This document shows, piece after piece, positions 1 to 10,954 of a stretch of DNA of 64,000 bases. A program made the translations under genes and the position numbers. The stretch covers positions 12,391,883 through 12,455,882 of the forward strand of contig NC_092808.1 in assembly GCF_040954645.1 (NCBI RefSeq), written 5' to 3'. The notes below the pieces were generated by a model. The model ran no database searches, was not told where the DNA came from, and saw only the letters and a program-made list of their open reading frames with translations. Position 1 is the first letter of the stretch; every line of letters starts with the position of its first letter. The DNA is from Diabrotica undecimpunctata. Taxonomy: Eukaryota > Arthropoda > Insecta > Coleoptera > Chrysomelidae.

Positions 1-180
1 ATTCCCCTGTCAAGGAGTGTTTATTGCAAACAATTAGATACTATTCTCAATAAAGCTTGCTTGATTTTGATATATACAGAACAAACCCATTGGAAAGCTT
101 ATACGTTGAATCCAAAAAACATCAACAACAAACAAAAAACCCAACGTACTAACACCTTTTCTTAACTTGTTCTTAATTTA

Positions 181-720
181 GATCTCTCCTTTACAGATGC
201 CTATAAAAATGCTGATTCCCTAACTATTGTTGCAGCCGTCGTTACCAATGGAGAAACTCACCAATTCCAGTTATCGTCAGAGTACTTCATATGTTCCGGT
301 GAATTGTGTGCATTTTCTCAGGTACTTAAAAAAAATAAAAATTCCAATATCTTGCAAAGGTAATATTTACAGACACATTAAGTGCCATACGAGCAATCGA
401 AATATTGTATCGACACATCTAATGCATATTTTAATAAAGCAACATTTATACGAAATACAAATTATACAGAAGAAAGTTCAGTTAGTTTGGATACCATCTC
501 ACATAGGGGTTTTGGGTTGAAATGAAAAAACAGATGGAGCAGTAAAATTAGCTTGCTTAGCTCATGGAACTGAGAAATTAAAAATACCACACCTTGATTT
601 GAAATCTTTTGTTAGACATTACGTAAGAAAAGATGAAGATGTTAGAGAGGTGGAAATTAAAAACTCACAACAAATTACAACCGTACCTCGATATATCTAC
701 ATAAGTACCAAGTGGACTTG
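181..720 (+). pseudogene. LINE RNase H domain relic
   Basis: Broken reading frame of a non-LTR retrotransposon RNase H domain. Around 483-520 it reads WIPSHIGVLG, the conserved block (WIPSHIG.xGN) near the end of RNase H domains in I/Jockey-type LINEs. Upstream, a TDAYKNAD stretch near 200 fits the first catalytic Asp region, and downstream the frame continues after a stop with EKTDGAVKLA. Several stops and frame changes make it non-functional. The better preserved copy at 62.5-64 kb has the same order (TDASK, then WIPSHIGIAGNE), so both probably belong to related families. The 5' part of the element lies outside the window or is lost. Confidence 0.6.
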
Positions 721-769
721 ATTTTTGTCTCTCCGTAACAAGTCCATTACTGAATGTTTGTTAGTATAT

Positions 770-1513
770 ATAACTGCAACACCTTGCTGAACAACTAAAT
801 ATATATTACAACGATTATGGACTAAAAATAAATTTGAAGAAAACCAAGTTTATGGTATTTACAAAAGCACAAAACATCAAAGTTAAGCTAGTACCAGATA
901 ATACAGAAATTGAACAAATATCTTCGTACAAATACCTTGTAGCATGGATCACAGAAGATACTGATCAGACAAAAGAAATAAGATGCCTCATTGAAATTGC
1001 ACGGTCAACTTTTAATAGAATGAGAAAACTTTTTTTAATTGCGATATCAATATATCGCTAGGAATAAGAATTATTCGATGTCATATTTTCTCTACCCTTT
1101 TGAATGGGGTTGAAGCTTGGACACTTAAAAAATCTAACATTGAAAACCTAGAAGCATTCGAAATGTGGTGTTACCGACGTATTTTGAAAATTTCATGGAT
1201 GGATCGCAAAACAAACGAACAAATTCTCGAACAACTAGGACACCAATGCGAAGTTTTAAATTCCATAAAAATCAGGAAACTGGAATACTTGGGGCATATA
1301 ATGAGAGATGAAAAATACGAACTACTAAGAAATATAATGCAGGGTAAAATCAAAGGCAGGAGAAGCGTAGGAAGACGTAAAATCTCGTGACTACGCAATC
1401 TCCGTAAATGGTTTGGACGAAGTTCAATTAAACTATTCAGACGCGTAACCAACAAAATTATAATTACCAGAATGATTTCCAATCTCCGATAGGAGCGAAA
1501 CTTGAAGAAGAAG
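770..1513 (+). mobile_element. 5'-truncated LINE copy 1 (GAA-tailed family), pseudogene
   Basis: The C-terminal part of a LINE reverse transcriptase polyprotein. It starts just after the RT active-site region (GLKINLKKTKFMVF) and runs through the thumb block to the family's C-terminal block: AWTLKKSN, then LEAFEMWCYRRILKISW, then LGHIMRDEKYELL and GRRSVGRRKIS. It is broken by a frame change near 1060 and a stop at 1387-1389. The 3' end has a short stem (CTCC-GATA-GGAG) and then GAAGAAGAAG. The 8-mer TAGTATAT at 762-769 and 1514-1521 is a plausible target duplication. At least seven relatives occur in the window. The LINE clade is not resolved by eye. Confidence 0.75.
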
Positions 1514-1521
1514 TAGTATAT

Positions 1522-2515
1522 TAGCTATCATAATTTTGTTCACCGCGGCTCTGAAGAGGGCTATGCAAAAGTAAGCTTAAAAATCAATTTTTCAAAAATA
1601 AACATAATATAGAGTACATTGGACAATTAAAATATAGATATTAAACTTGTAGATTCAACTGTAGCAGCCCTCTTCAAAACAACAAAAATCATGTCAAAAT
1701 TGCACGTTTAAATATTATGATAATGTTTTTATTTTTTTTTATGTTTAGTGCAAATCTTTGGTAATTGTGATATAATTTTGATGTCCTTAGCTGAGAAAAA
1801 GCTAATACACATCTATATTAGAACAATGCTCAATTTAAGCTGAAGCAGTGTATTAAGGAAGTAAAAATCTCACATTTTCCGTCGGTATAGCCAACTTTGT
1901 GCTCCTAACGAACCGTCATTGTGAAAAACTGCAAGAAACCACGAAAACTATCCGCGAGAGTTTTAAAACAAAGAAAAACCTAAGAGACGACAAACATTCC
2001 CGGTCGTTATGGCCTTCCTAACAAAGGTCTTCAGCGCTAAGTGGCGTTACTCCGTCGGGGAATTTGTTAAAAGCATTTTCTAGTTAGAAATATGCGGTGG
2101 AGTTTGAGAAATATCCTCACTTTCCTTTTGCTGAGTATCTGCCCGAAAATTCTTTCTTAAGGCGTTTAGACTAAAAAGAAAATGCTAATAAGATTGTTGA
2201 TCCAAGAATAATATACAGTATAGGGTATTTATTTAAACATTATCCATTGTTAATATATGTCTAAACGTTCTATAATGTTCTTAATGGTTTTCAAACAAAT
2301 AATAACATATGAGCATACATTTTATACCTTATTTACCTAAATGTGTTGTGAATGTAACGATTGGAAGTGAGAATGTGAGCCAAAAGATATAAAATAAATA
2401 AATATGTTCGAAATTCTGTGAAAAATAGTCATCAATTATTTACCTATTTAATAGATTATCTACATCCTTATACTTTCCCCTGGGGTATACCCAGCCGTTA
2501 ATTTCGGAGGAGTAC
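1522..2515. other. No recognisable feature
   Basis: AT-rich sequence. A short open stretch near 2085-2170 (reads EFEKYPHFPFAEYLPE) could be an old coding relic, but I cannot match it to a family. Confidence 0.4.
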
Positions 2516-2527
2516 ACTAATCTTTTT
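2516..2527. repeat. Target-site duplication, left copy (foldback at 2528-3224)
   Basis: ACTAATCTTTTT, repeated at 3225-3236 immediately beyond the right arm. Confidence 0.7.
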
Positions 2528-2662
2528 AAAAAAAAAAAAAAATCCACAAGGAAAATAATTCCTGTAGCTGGCTGTATACCACGTATAACAAAAGAGGTTA
2601 GTCTTTGTATGTGGGTATATTTTATTTTATAAAAACCCTTAAAAGGGCAACATTACAAGCAC

Positions 2663-2694
2663 GAACGTTTTCGGAACAACTGTTCCATCATCAG
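2663..2694 (-). ncRNA. Hammerhead-ribozyme-like core, left arm
   Basis: Mirror copy of the motif at 3120-3151: CUGAUGA box, stem II GGAAC/GUUCC, GAA, self-complementary AACGUU as stem III, then C at the predicted cleavage position. There is one extra U between the box and stem II, and stem I is only about 2 bp, so activity is doubtful. Confidence 0.45.
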
Positions 2695-3119
2695 GTTAAA
2701 ATGCAGGTTAACATGCCTGAGCCACCAAAATATTTGGGTAAAAACCCTTTAAAATGAAAAATGTTACCAAAGATTGTACATGATGTTTATAATATTATAT
2801 GATGTTTAATATTTTAATTAGATTTTACTTCAGGTAACATACACCCATGCTTAAGTGAGTTCCAGTGTCCGGAGAGTAAACCTCTTCAAACGGACTACCA
2901 GTTGAGTTGCCAACCGTAGTCCGTTTGAAGAGGTTTACTCTCCGGACACTGGAACTCACTTAAGCATGGGTGTATGTTACCTGAAGTAAAATCTAATTAA
3001 AATATTAAACATCATATAATATTATAAACATCATGTACAATCTTTGGTAACATTTTTCATTTTAAAGGGTTTTTACCCAAATATTTTGGTGGCTCAGGCA
3101 TGTTAACCTGCATTTTAAC

Positions 3120-3151
3120 CTGATGATGGAACAGTTGTTCCGAAAACGTTC
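3120..3151 (+). ncRNA. Hammerhead-ribozyme-like core, right arm
   Basis: CUGAUGA at 3120-3126, an extra U at 3127, stem II GGAAC (3128-3132)/GUUCC (3137-3141) with an AGUU loop, GAA at 3142-3144, palindromic AACGUU at 3145-3150, C at 3151. A short self-complementary stem III is typical of the minimal hammerheads of Penelope-like elements, which can work as dimers. Stem I is weak here. Confidence 0.45.
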
Positions 3152-3224
3152 GTGCTTGTAATGTTGCCCTTTTAAGGGTTTTTATAAAATAAAATATACC
3201 CACATACAAAGACTAACCTCTTTT

Positions 3225-3236
3225 ACTAATCTTTTT
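3225..3236. repeat. Target-site duplication, right copy (foldback at 2528-3224)
   Basis: ACTAATCTTTTT, matching 2516-2527. Confidence 0.7.
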
Positions 3237-3369
3237 GTTGTGAATAGGTTAAACGGTGACGGAGAAAGTCCAACATCTGCTAACGTCAGGCATCAGCTCC
3301 CTTTTTCTTACCTCAAGTCACTACAAACAACATCAAAACACAGTCGAAAAATATTCGTCGTAGAAGATA

Positions 3370-4130
3370 AAGGGTGTTCCATAATAAAATTTAGTTTTCA
3401 AATGAGCCTTATACCGACCCTGTGCAATTGTATGAAGTCGTACCACTGCCGTCGCCTCGTAGAATCGTGCGGATTTAAAGAGAATTCATTGTCAGTATTG
3501 TCAGTAGCCTTATATGCTGGAGGCATACTTTAAAGGCGATGATTCGTTCACCATAGCTCGTCGTCAGTTTTGTGAACACTGGGCTAATGAGAATCCACGA
3601 CAATTACACCAGAAGCAACTCCATTCTAAAAAAGTGACCGTGTGGTGTGGCATGTCTGCACACGGAATAATTGGGCCATATTTCTTTGAAGGTCCAAATG
3701 AACGCAATGTAAGTGTACTACAGAATTATCCGGGTTATAATGAAGACGGCACCTGGTTCCAACAAGATGGTGCCACACCACATACAGCCATTCTCTCGAT
3801 GAACGCGGTTAGAGAATTGTTTCCAGGCACCGTCATCGCATTAAGCGGTGATATCCCCTTTCCGCCACGATCGCCTGATCTAACTCCGCTGGACTATTTT
3901 TGTGGGGATACCTAAAGAGTGTGGTATACACTGACCCCCCATCAACCAGAGCACAGTTAAAACATCGTATTCGAGACGCTATTGGAAACATTCCTGTGAA
4001 TATGTCGTGTCATTTAAACATTAAAATCCGCATGTCTTTTGATTTTAAATTTTTAATTAAACTTATTTTAACATGTATGGTAACGGAGTTTGATTTATTC
4101 AAAAACTAAATTCCGTTACGGAACACCCTT
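3370..4130 (+). mobile_element. Internally deleted mariner-like element
   Basis: 761-bp element bounded by TIRs that start AAGGGTGTTCC and continue with AATTTAGTTTT (about 35 bp, imperfect), flanked by TA at 3368-3369 and 4131-4132, the standard Tc1/mariner duplication. It contains the remains of a transposase in two frames. The deletion has removed the middle of the gene, so it is non-autonomous. Confidence 0.85.
3514..4050 (+). pseudogene. Mariner/IS630-type transposase fragment
   Basis: The N-terminal piece (MLEAYFKGDDS...CEHW) matches the first helix of the HTH region, then jumps straight to the end of the catalytic domain: KKVTVWCGMSAHGIIGPYFF, WFQQDGATPH (second Asp) and PPRSPDLTPLDYF (third Asp). 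A one-base shift near 3900 separates the WGYLKSVVYTDPPS tail. The first catalytic Asp region is missing. By my count 36 residues lie between the second and third Asp, the same as in the full-length relative at 11.3-12.4 kb, so both belong to one lineage. Confidence 0.8.
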
Positions 4131-4299
4131 TACAAGTACTCGCAGTGTCTTAATTCTCGTTAAAGACTTAAATACAGTCGGTAAATGTTGGTTGAAGGAG
4201 ACACAAGCTCTCGTAGTCTTTGAAGAAATTTGAACTACCAACATATGACATTTTAATCTATAGAGTCAATCACATTTTGACAGAAATTGTCAGACAGAC

Positions 4300-6125
<1,826 letters not shown>

Positions 6126-7375
6126 TAAGATAGAATTTATTAAACAAAATAATTTAAAGCTATATGTTAATTTAGATTTAAACAGCTACCGCCACCTAGG
6201 AAAGAAATCAGAATAACCAACTGAAATGAATAAACTTATCTGGCTGATAAAATGTAAAATATTTATTTGCGAAATAAAGTACCGAATAAAAAGTTATCTG
6301 GAAAACAAATTATGTTTATTGTACTATGTTATTATGTTGTAGGTTATCGCGAAATCAAAAATATAACCTAAATCTTTCTGTCTATTGTGGGCGAGAGAAA
6401 TGGATCCGGTATTAGACGATTTAATGAAATCGGAGAGTATGATCAGTATGATGTTTAATGTTTATAAACTTAGTGCAAGAATATAATATTTAAAGTGGAG
6501 ATTGAAGCGTCAATAAACTTATTTTAACCTTAAATTGTGGCTTATTCCCATTAAAATAGTAATTCATTTAAAGCAGAAGCGAATATTTTAGTCTTTGTAA
6601 TGATAAGACTTTTTAAGAGGTTTAGATTAAGTAAACCAACAGTGATCTATATACCGAAAATATATTGTAAATAGTTGTTAATAAAAGATTATAAAATTAG
6701 ATATTCTTCCTCTTTTTCTTTACTTAGTTTAGGCATTCAATGTTTTGTTAATCTTGATAATTAAAAAATGGATTAATTAACGTTTTCCAAGAGATATTGG
6801 TGCTATTGATTAAATAATAGTAGTATGGGATTCCAACATGAAAAATATGCACATAGTACACAGGTTGTCAGATTATTTTAATAATTATTAAATACATTAA
6901 ATTATATGTAAAAAAAGAGTAAGTATACAAAATATTTAGAGTGTACCATGAAATTCTCAAAACTTAAAATAAATCTTCTATAGAATATATGGAATATTGA
7001 TTTTAAATTCTGAGAATTTTGTGATACTGCTTGGATATGTCTTCTATGTAGGTATTACCTACCAGGTAGTCATAACTAATTTTGATTCTGATTATACAGT
7101 GACGCTTTTTTTAAGGAGTCCACTAAATAATCCATGAAGACAATTTTCATAATAAATTCCATATTTAAACCAATTCCATATTTTTTCCAATGAAAGTGGC
7201 TGTAAAGTTGAGAACAATTAACCGTTCTAATCTACAGCAACATTCTATAACCTAGCGAGAGATCAAAATAAAGACAATTTTGAAGACGAATTGTTAAATG
7301 AAGACATTATTGAACTTTCTGATGTTGAAAAGAAAGACGTGTGAGTCAATTTTAAATAGGTAAAAAGAAATAAGC
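6126..7375. other. AT-rich, mostly unassigned; holds one dispersed repeat
   Basis: No gene seen. Positions 6508-6564 match the reverse complement of 42144-42200 (both contain TGTGGCTTATTCCCATTAAA). At 42 kb that sequence lies downstream of a Penelope GIY-YIG region, so this is probably a solo piece of the same element's terminal repeat. A short acidic frame at 7258-7344 ends in a stop and is unassigned. Confidence 0.45.
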
Positions 7376-7611
7376 ATAAAACTTACTCAGAATCAATTTA
7401 TTCTACCACCAACGACCGGTTTCGCATACTATAATTTGCTATGAAGTTTTGCTAACAGTTTTTTAACTATGTCTTCTCAAACATTTAATAGTAATTCTTG
7501 TATCGGCATCATTTAGTTTACCTGTACTGTTGACCTGAAGATGCATAGCAAATTATAGTATGCGCAATCGGTCGGTGGTGGTAGAATAAATTGATTGTAA
7601 GTCTTATTCTT
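7376..7611. mobile_element. Small foldback with degenerate hammerhead core
   Basis: Inverted arms about 7376-7442 and 7545-7611 (both contain ATAATTTGCTAT or its complement, and ACCACC...GGTGGT), around a 100-bp centre. Right arm: CTGAAGA at 7535-7541, then a T, then GCATA...TATGC as stem II, then GCAA where GAAA is expected. The left arm on the minus strand keeps GAAACCGG but has lost the CTGA box. It looks like an older member of the same class as the 2.6-kb foldback. Confidence 0.55.
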
Positions 7612-7834
7612 ATTTTTTTATCTGCCCATAAGGGTATTCAAAGGAGCTGGTAAAAATGCATGTAAGCTAATAATATCAGGACATATTTTCACTGGTAAAG
7701 CGTCTGTATTGTACTATAATCCTAAATCAACTTTACGAGATCACGAAACTCAAAAGAAGAGGTAGAAAAAGTTTGGTCTATGCCGAAATGAATTATTATC
7801 CTAGGTTGATGACTAAGAACTAAGTGAGATAAAA

Positions 7835-8205
7835 ATTCAGTTTAAGGAGGGGCGACCAGGACCATACTGGTTTATTAAATTTTGAAAGAGAAATAAACTG
7901 TCCATCAAAATACCTCAAGCGGATGAAGCAGTAAGACAAATAGTTCGAGATCATTTTTAATAATACCACCGTTTTTGTAGTATACAGCGCAGAAGGGAAA
8001 AAGGTGACTGCGCTAATAGTATTTAGGGATAAAGGCGTTTATGACTAATTGAACGCCCCTGAATTAAATACAGAGAAGCCCCTGTTGTCCTATGCGACAA
8101 CCAAAAATGAATGGATGGACAGCGAAGTTTTGCGGAATTAAATATATTAAAGACACTTTAATATACTGATATATAATGGCCATGCGAAGCATATTAGGAT
8201 ATAAA
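7835..8205 (+). pseudogene. Tigger/pogo (jerky-like) transposase relic
   Basis: Heavily broken coding trace. It reads KEGRPGPYWFIKF and then RNKLSIKIPQAD (the CENP-B/HTH block of pogo-type transposases), later AEGKKVTALIVFRDKGVYD and NAPELNTEKPL, KNEWMDSEV, and YNGHAKHI, which line up with the DDE_1 core (GxxxVTxLxCxNAxG, WMTxxxF, LDGHxSH). Several stops. The assignment rests on the order of these blocks, not on an intact frame. Confidence 0.5.
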
Positions 8206-8723
8206 TATTTGGGGATGGAATGAAAAAATGTGTGTGTTCAAATTCCTTAAAGATTCTTGGAACGCGAAACTCAATCCTGGTAAAAAATAATAAAAAAAAA
8301 TATTTTCACTGTTAATGTAAGAGTTATGGTCTGACCTGAATCCTGACATAATATGAAGTGGTTTTAAAAGGGCAGAAATTTATCGTTACAACAATACCGG
8401 TTTTTCTAAACATAAATACGATTCTATACTATACAAGCAATGCACAACTACACAGAACATGTTACAGCCAAAAATTCGGCAGAAGCATTAAATGAGACTA
8501 CTATAATTATTGATTCTACAAATAATTATAGCTCTAATATAATCTAATATTATTTTTTAATATATTTTATCAATTTTGTACCCATCTTCAACAATTTGGC
8601 CTATTGTAAATTATAAATATTTTTGAAACGCCACTGCTTAGTTAGGTTACGCCTACTGTTCAGAAAAATTCTCGCCACTGCATTTGAAACTATGCTATTA
8701 TAGATGAGTATTGAAAATATATA
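8206..8723. other. No recognisable feature
   Basis: AT-rich sequence between the Tigger relic and the next TIR element; nothing seen. Confidence 0.4.
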
Positions 8724-8833
8724 GGTTAATTTTAACGAATATTCAAGCTGAGTATAGCCACAAATGTTAACCATGAAACAAAATATTTCGGTTTGGCAGT
8801 GTTGGGATGTTTTTATAATGCATATCGCACCCT

Positions 8834-9754
8834 CAGTGCAAGACTGCAGTAACTCAAAATTTTATGAAAATGAAGTAATCATAGAATTCGATTGTAAACA
8901 TGCATATCTATACCCTGTAAAACTTTAGTAACTTTCAAATGCTTAACCAGCTAAATATTACAACAACAACAGTTTAACTATTTTACGTTTTTGTACATAA
9001 GTTCCGTGCAAAACTGTTGTAATTCTAATGTAACAGAGTTACAACAGTTTTGCACGGAACATTGCAATGGTTTCGATAACAAGCAATGAAAGGCAAAAAA
9101 AAAGTAAGATATTTGTTATTTTAATATCTATATCTGTGGTGTTTAATTTTAATATACAGCGTGTCTACGTAATCCATTAACGGCCGAGACAATAAACAAA
9201 GATTTACGAGACCAATCTATTCATGTAAGTTTTATGTCCTTTGTGTGCCAGTATATTTTCCATAAAATGTGTGCGATGTCGTTTGACCATTTATTTATTA
9301 GATTGGATTAAAAACACATAAATTAAGACTAATTATTTACAGCCAAAAAGTATTTTTTCTTGCGAAAGGAAAACAGTTATCTTAAAATATATATATCTTA
9401 TATACGAGAAAAGGACAACAACTAACAGAAAATGTGTCTACACTTTTTACAATTTTCTCCGTGCAAAAGTGTTGTAACTTTAAAATTGTAATACTAAATG
9501 TGTAGTGATTAACAATTTTCTCCGTGCAAAAGTGTTGTAACTTTGAAATTCCCAATTTTTTTAGCATTAATACTATTTTATTTAAATTTCTATTTTTGGT
9601 TAATGTAATATAGGCTGAAAAGCATGCAAAATCATAATTAAATGTTAATTTTTCTTAAAACTTATGTCTTATTTCACCGATATTAGCACGAAAATAAACA
9701 AAATCGTCTTTATCTCGAAACTTACTTATTCTGACTTACTGCAGTCTTGCACTG
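8834..9754. repeat. Six copies of a 21-nt motif (C[A/C]GTGCAA[A/G]A[C/G]TG...GTAA)
   Basis: Copies at 8834-8854 (+), 9004-9024 (+), 9037-9057 (-), 9459-9479 (+), 9522-9542 (+) and 9734-9754 (-). The middle plus/minus pair forms a hairpin with a stem of about 22 bp (9001-9062). The two copies near 9.5 kb sit in a longer direct repeat (ACAATTTTCTCCGTGCAAAA). The outermost two lie inside the TIRs. They resemble subterminal transposase-binding repeats. Confidence 0.7.
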
Positions 9755-9766
9755 AGGGTGCGATAT

Positions 9767-10143
9767 GTTGTATGGTTCAAATATAAAGAGAGAAAGCTTT
9801 TAAAAAGTACATTTTGATTATATTATGTTATGAATTCTGCAATTTTTAATTTATATAAAGCAATAACGAGCAAATATTTGTCTCTTTCGAGATTAATTGC
9901 AAACATCTGTTGAAATCTGGCAACTGGTGGTTTGACGATTGACGATGGCCAAATCTATCCGCTAATCTATCACAGGACAATTGCCAGAACAATTTCTATT
10001 AATGTACTGCAATTTAATCCTCAAAGAAACAAATATTTACTCCTTCTTGTTTAATATAGATTAAAAATTGCAGAATCCATTACATAATATAATCAAAATG
10101 TACTTTTATAAAGCTTTCTTTCTTTATATTTGAAACATACAAC
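9767..10143. mobile_element. 377-bp MITE nested in the right TIR
   Basis: Inverted ends GTTGTATG...CATACAAC that extend about 80 bp inward (TTTGATTATATTATGT and its complement near 10085). ATAT at 9763-9766 and 10144-10147 flanks it as a 4-bp duplication. Removing it restores the collinearity of the outer element's right TIR with its left TIR. Confidence 0.7.
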
Positions 10144-10234
10144 ATATACATTATAAAAACATGGCAACACTGCCAAACCGAAATATTTTTTCATTTGCGA
10201 CTAAATTCAGCTTGTACTTTCGTTTAAAATAACC

Positions 10235-10952
10235 AATAAATAAAAAACATTTAAGTTTTAAGACCTTTTTTTTTCAAGCTTCTAAATCTTTATAAAAATC
10301 TCTAAGTTTTAAATTATCTGCGTTGTATCAGTGACATCATATATAAAGAAAAATATTGAGTTGGCATTTTGCTAAAAAGTAAAACTCAATTTTACATCGC
10401 TTGCGAATTCTATCCAATTATTTTATTTAATCATGTCTTTTGCTTTTTTTCCCTGTCTTTCGTCCTTTGTAAACGACCTGTAATCCATTTTGCGACCAGC
10501 ACATCACACTGCAATAGTCTGAGACTCGAGAGCAGATGTTTTTTGGATTTAAGGCCTCATTTGCTAATGCCGGGTGAATAATTGTACAGAGATAGAAATA
10601 GGAGCAGTCACGTGCTCACTTAATTGAGGACGTCACAACCGGTTTAGTCGGAAGTGAGAGACAGAATGGAGACAACGGCGCCGCTCTGATGTTTTAAATG
10701 GCGAGCGCTTGATTTCGAGAGGAAGGAAATGGGAATGAGAAAGGAAGGAAGCTCGGGAGTTGCTTTAAGGGCATTTATAATTTGATAAAAATAATCCAGG
10801 TTTGCAGGAGGCGATATTTAGAAGAATAATAAATTATAGCGGCAAAGAAAAACAATATTACATAGTTTACCTACTAAAAACACAACTTAATTTACATAGT
10901 CTTGTCTATATTTTAGTTCTATTAAAGCTGAACGTAAATACTCGTATTTTCA
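10235..10952. other. No recognisable feature
   Basis: Unassigned, with a slightly GC-richer patch near 10590-10760. No supported gene. Confidence 0.4.
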
Positions 10953-10954
10953 TA

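Larger units (their letters stand above)
2528..3224. mobile_element. Foldback element of two perfect 308-bp arms with 12-bp flanking repeat
   Basis: Arms 2590-2897 and 2917-3224 are exact reverse complements as far as I compared them, with no indel (paired positions always sum to 5814), around a 19-nt loop. The 12-mer ACTAATCTTTTT sits at 2516-2527 and again at 3225-3236, directly abutting the right arm, as expected of a target duplication. The inserted unit then starts with a run of 15 A and a 47-bp leader (2543-2589) before the left arm. Each arm carries a hammerhead-like core. It contains no coding sequence. I interpret it as a non-autonomous Penelope-like repeat dimer; a foldback sequencing artefact is unlikely given the flanking repeat but not excluded. 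Confidence 0.75.
8724..10234. mobile_element. Non-coding DNA element with ~140-bp imperfect TIRs and internal motif repeats
   Basis: The left end (8724-8860) is an imperfect reverse complement of the right end. The right end is split by a younger insertion: its inner part is 9730-9766 and its outer part is 10148-10234. Matching blocks include CGGTTTGGCAGTGTTG (left) with CAACACTGCCAAACCG (right), and CGCACCCTCAGTGCAAGAC with its complement near 9744-9762. There is no transposase frame. Inside are six copies of a 21-nt motif in both orientations. Superfamily unknown. Confidence 0.65.

Noticed and set aside
9001..9062. Hairpin as a possible microRNA precursor
   Set aside because: The stem is made of two copies of a motif that is repeated four more times in the same transposon-like element, which explains it better.
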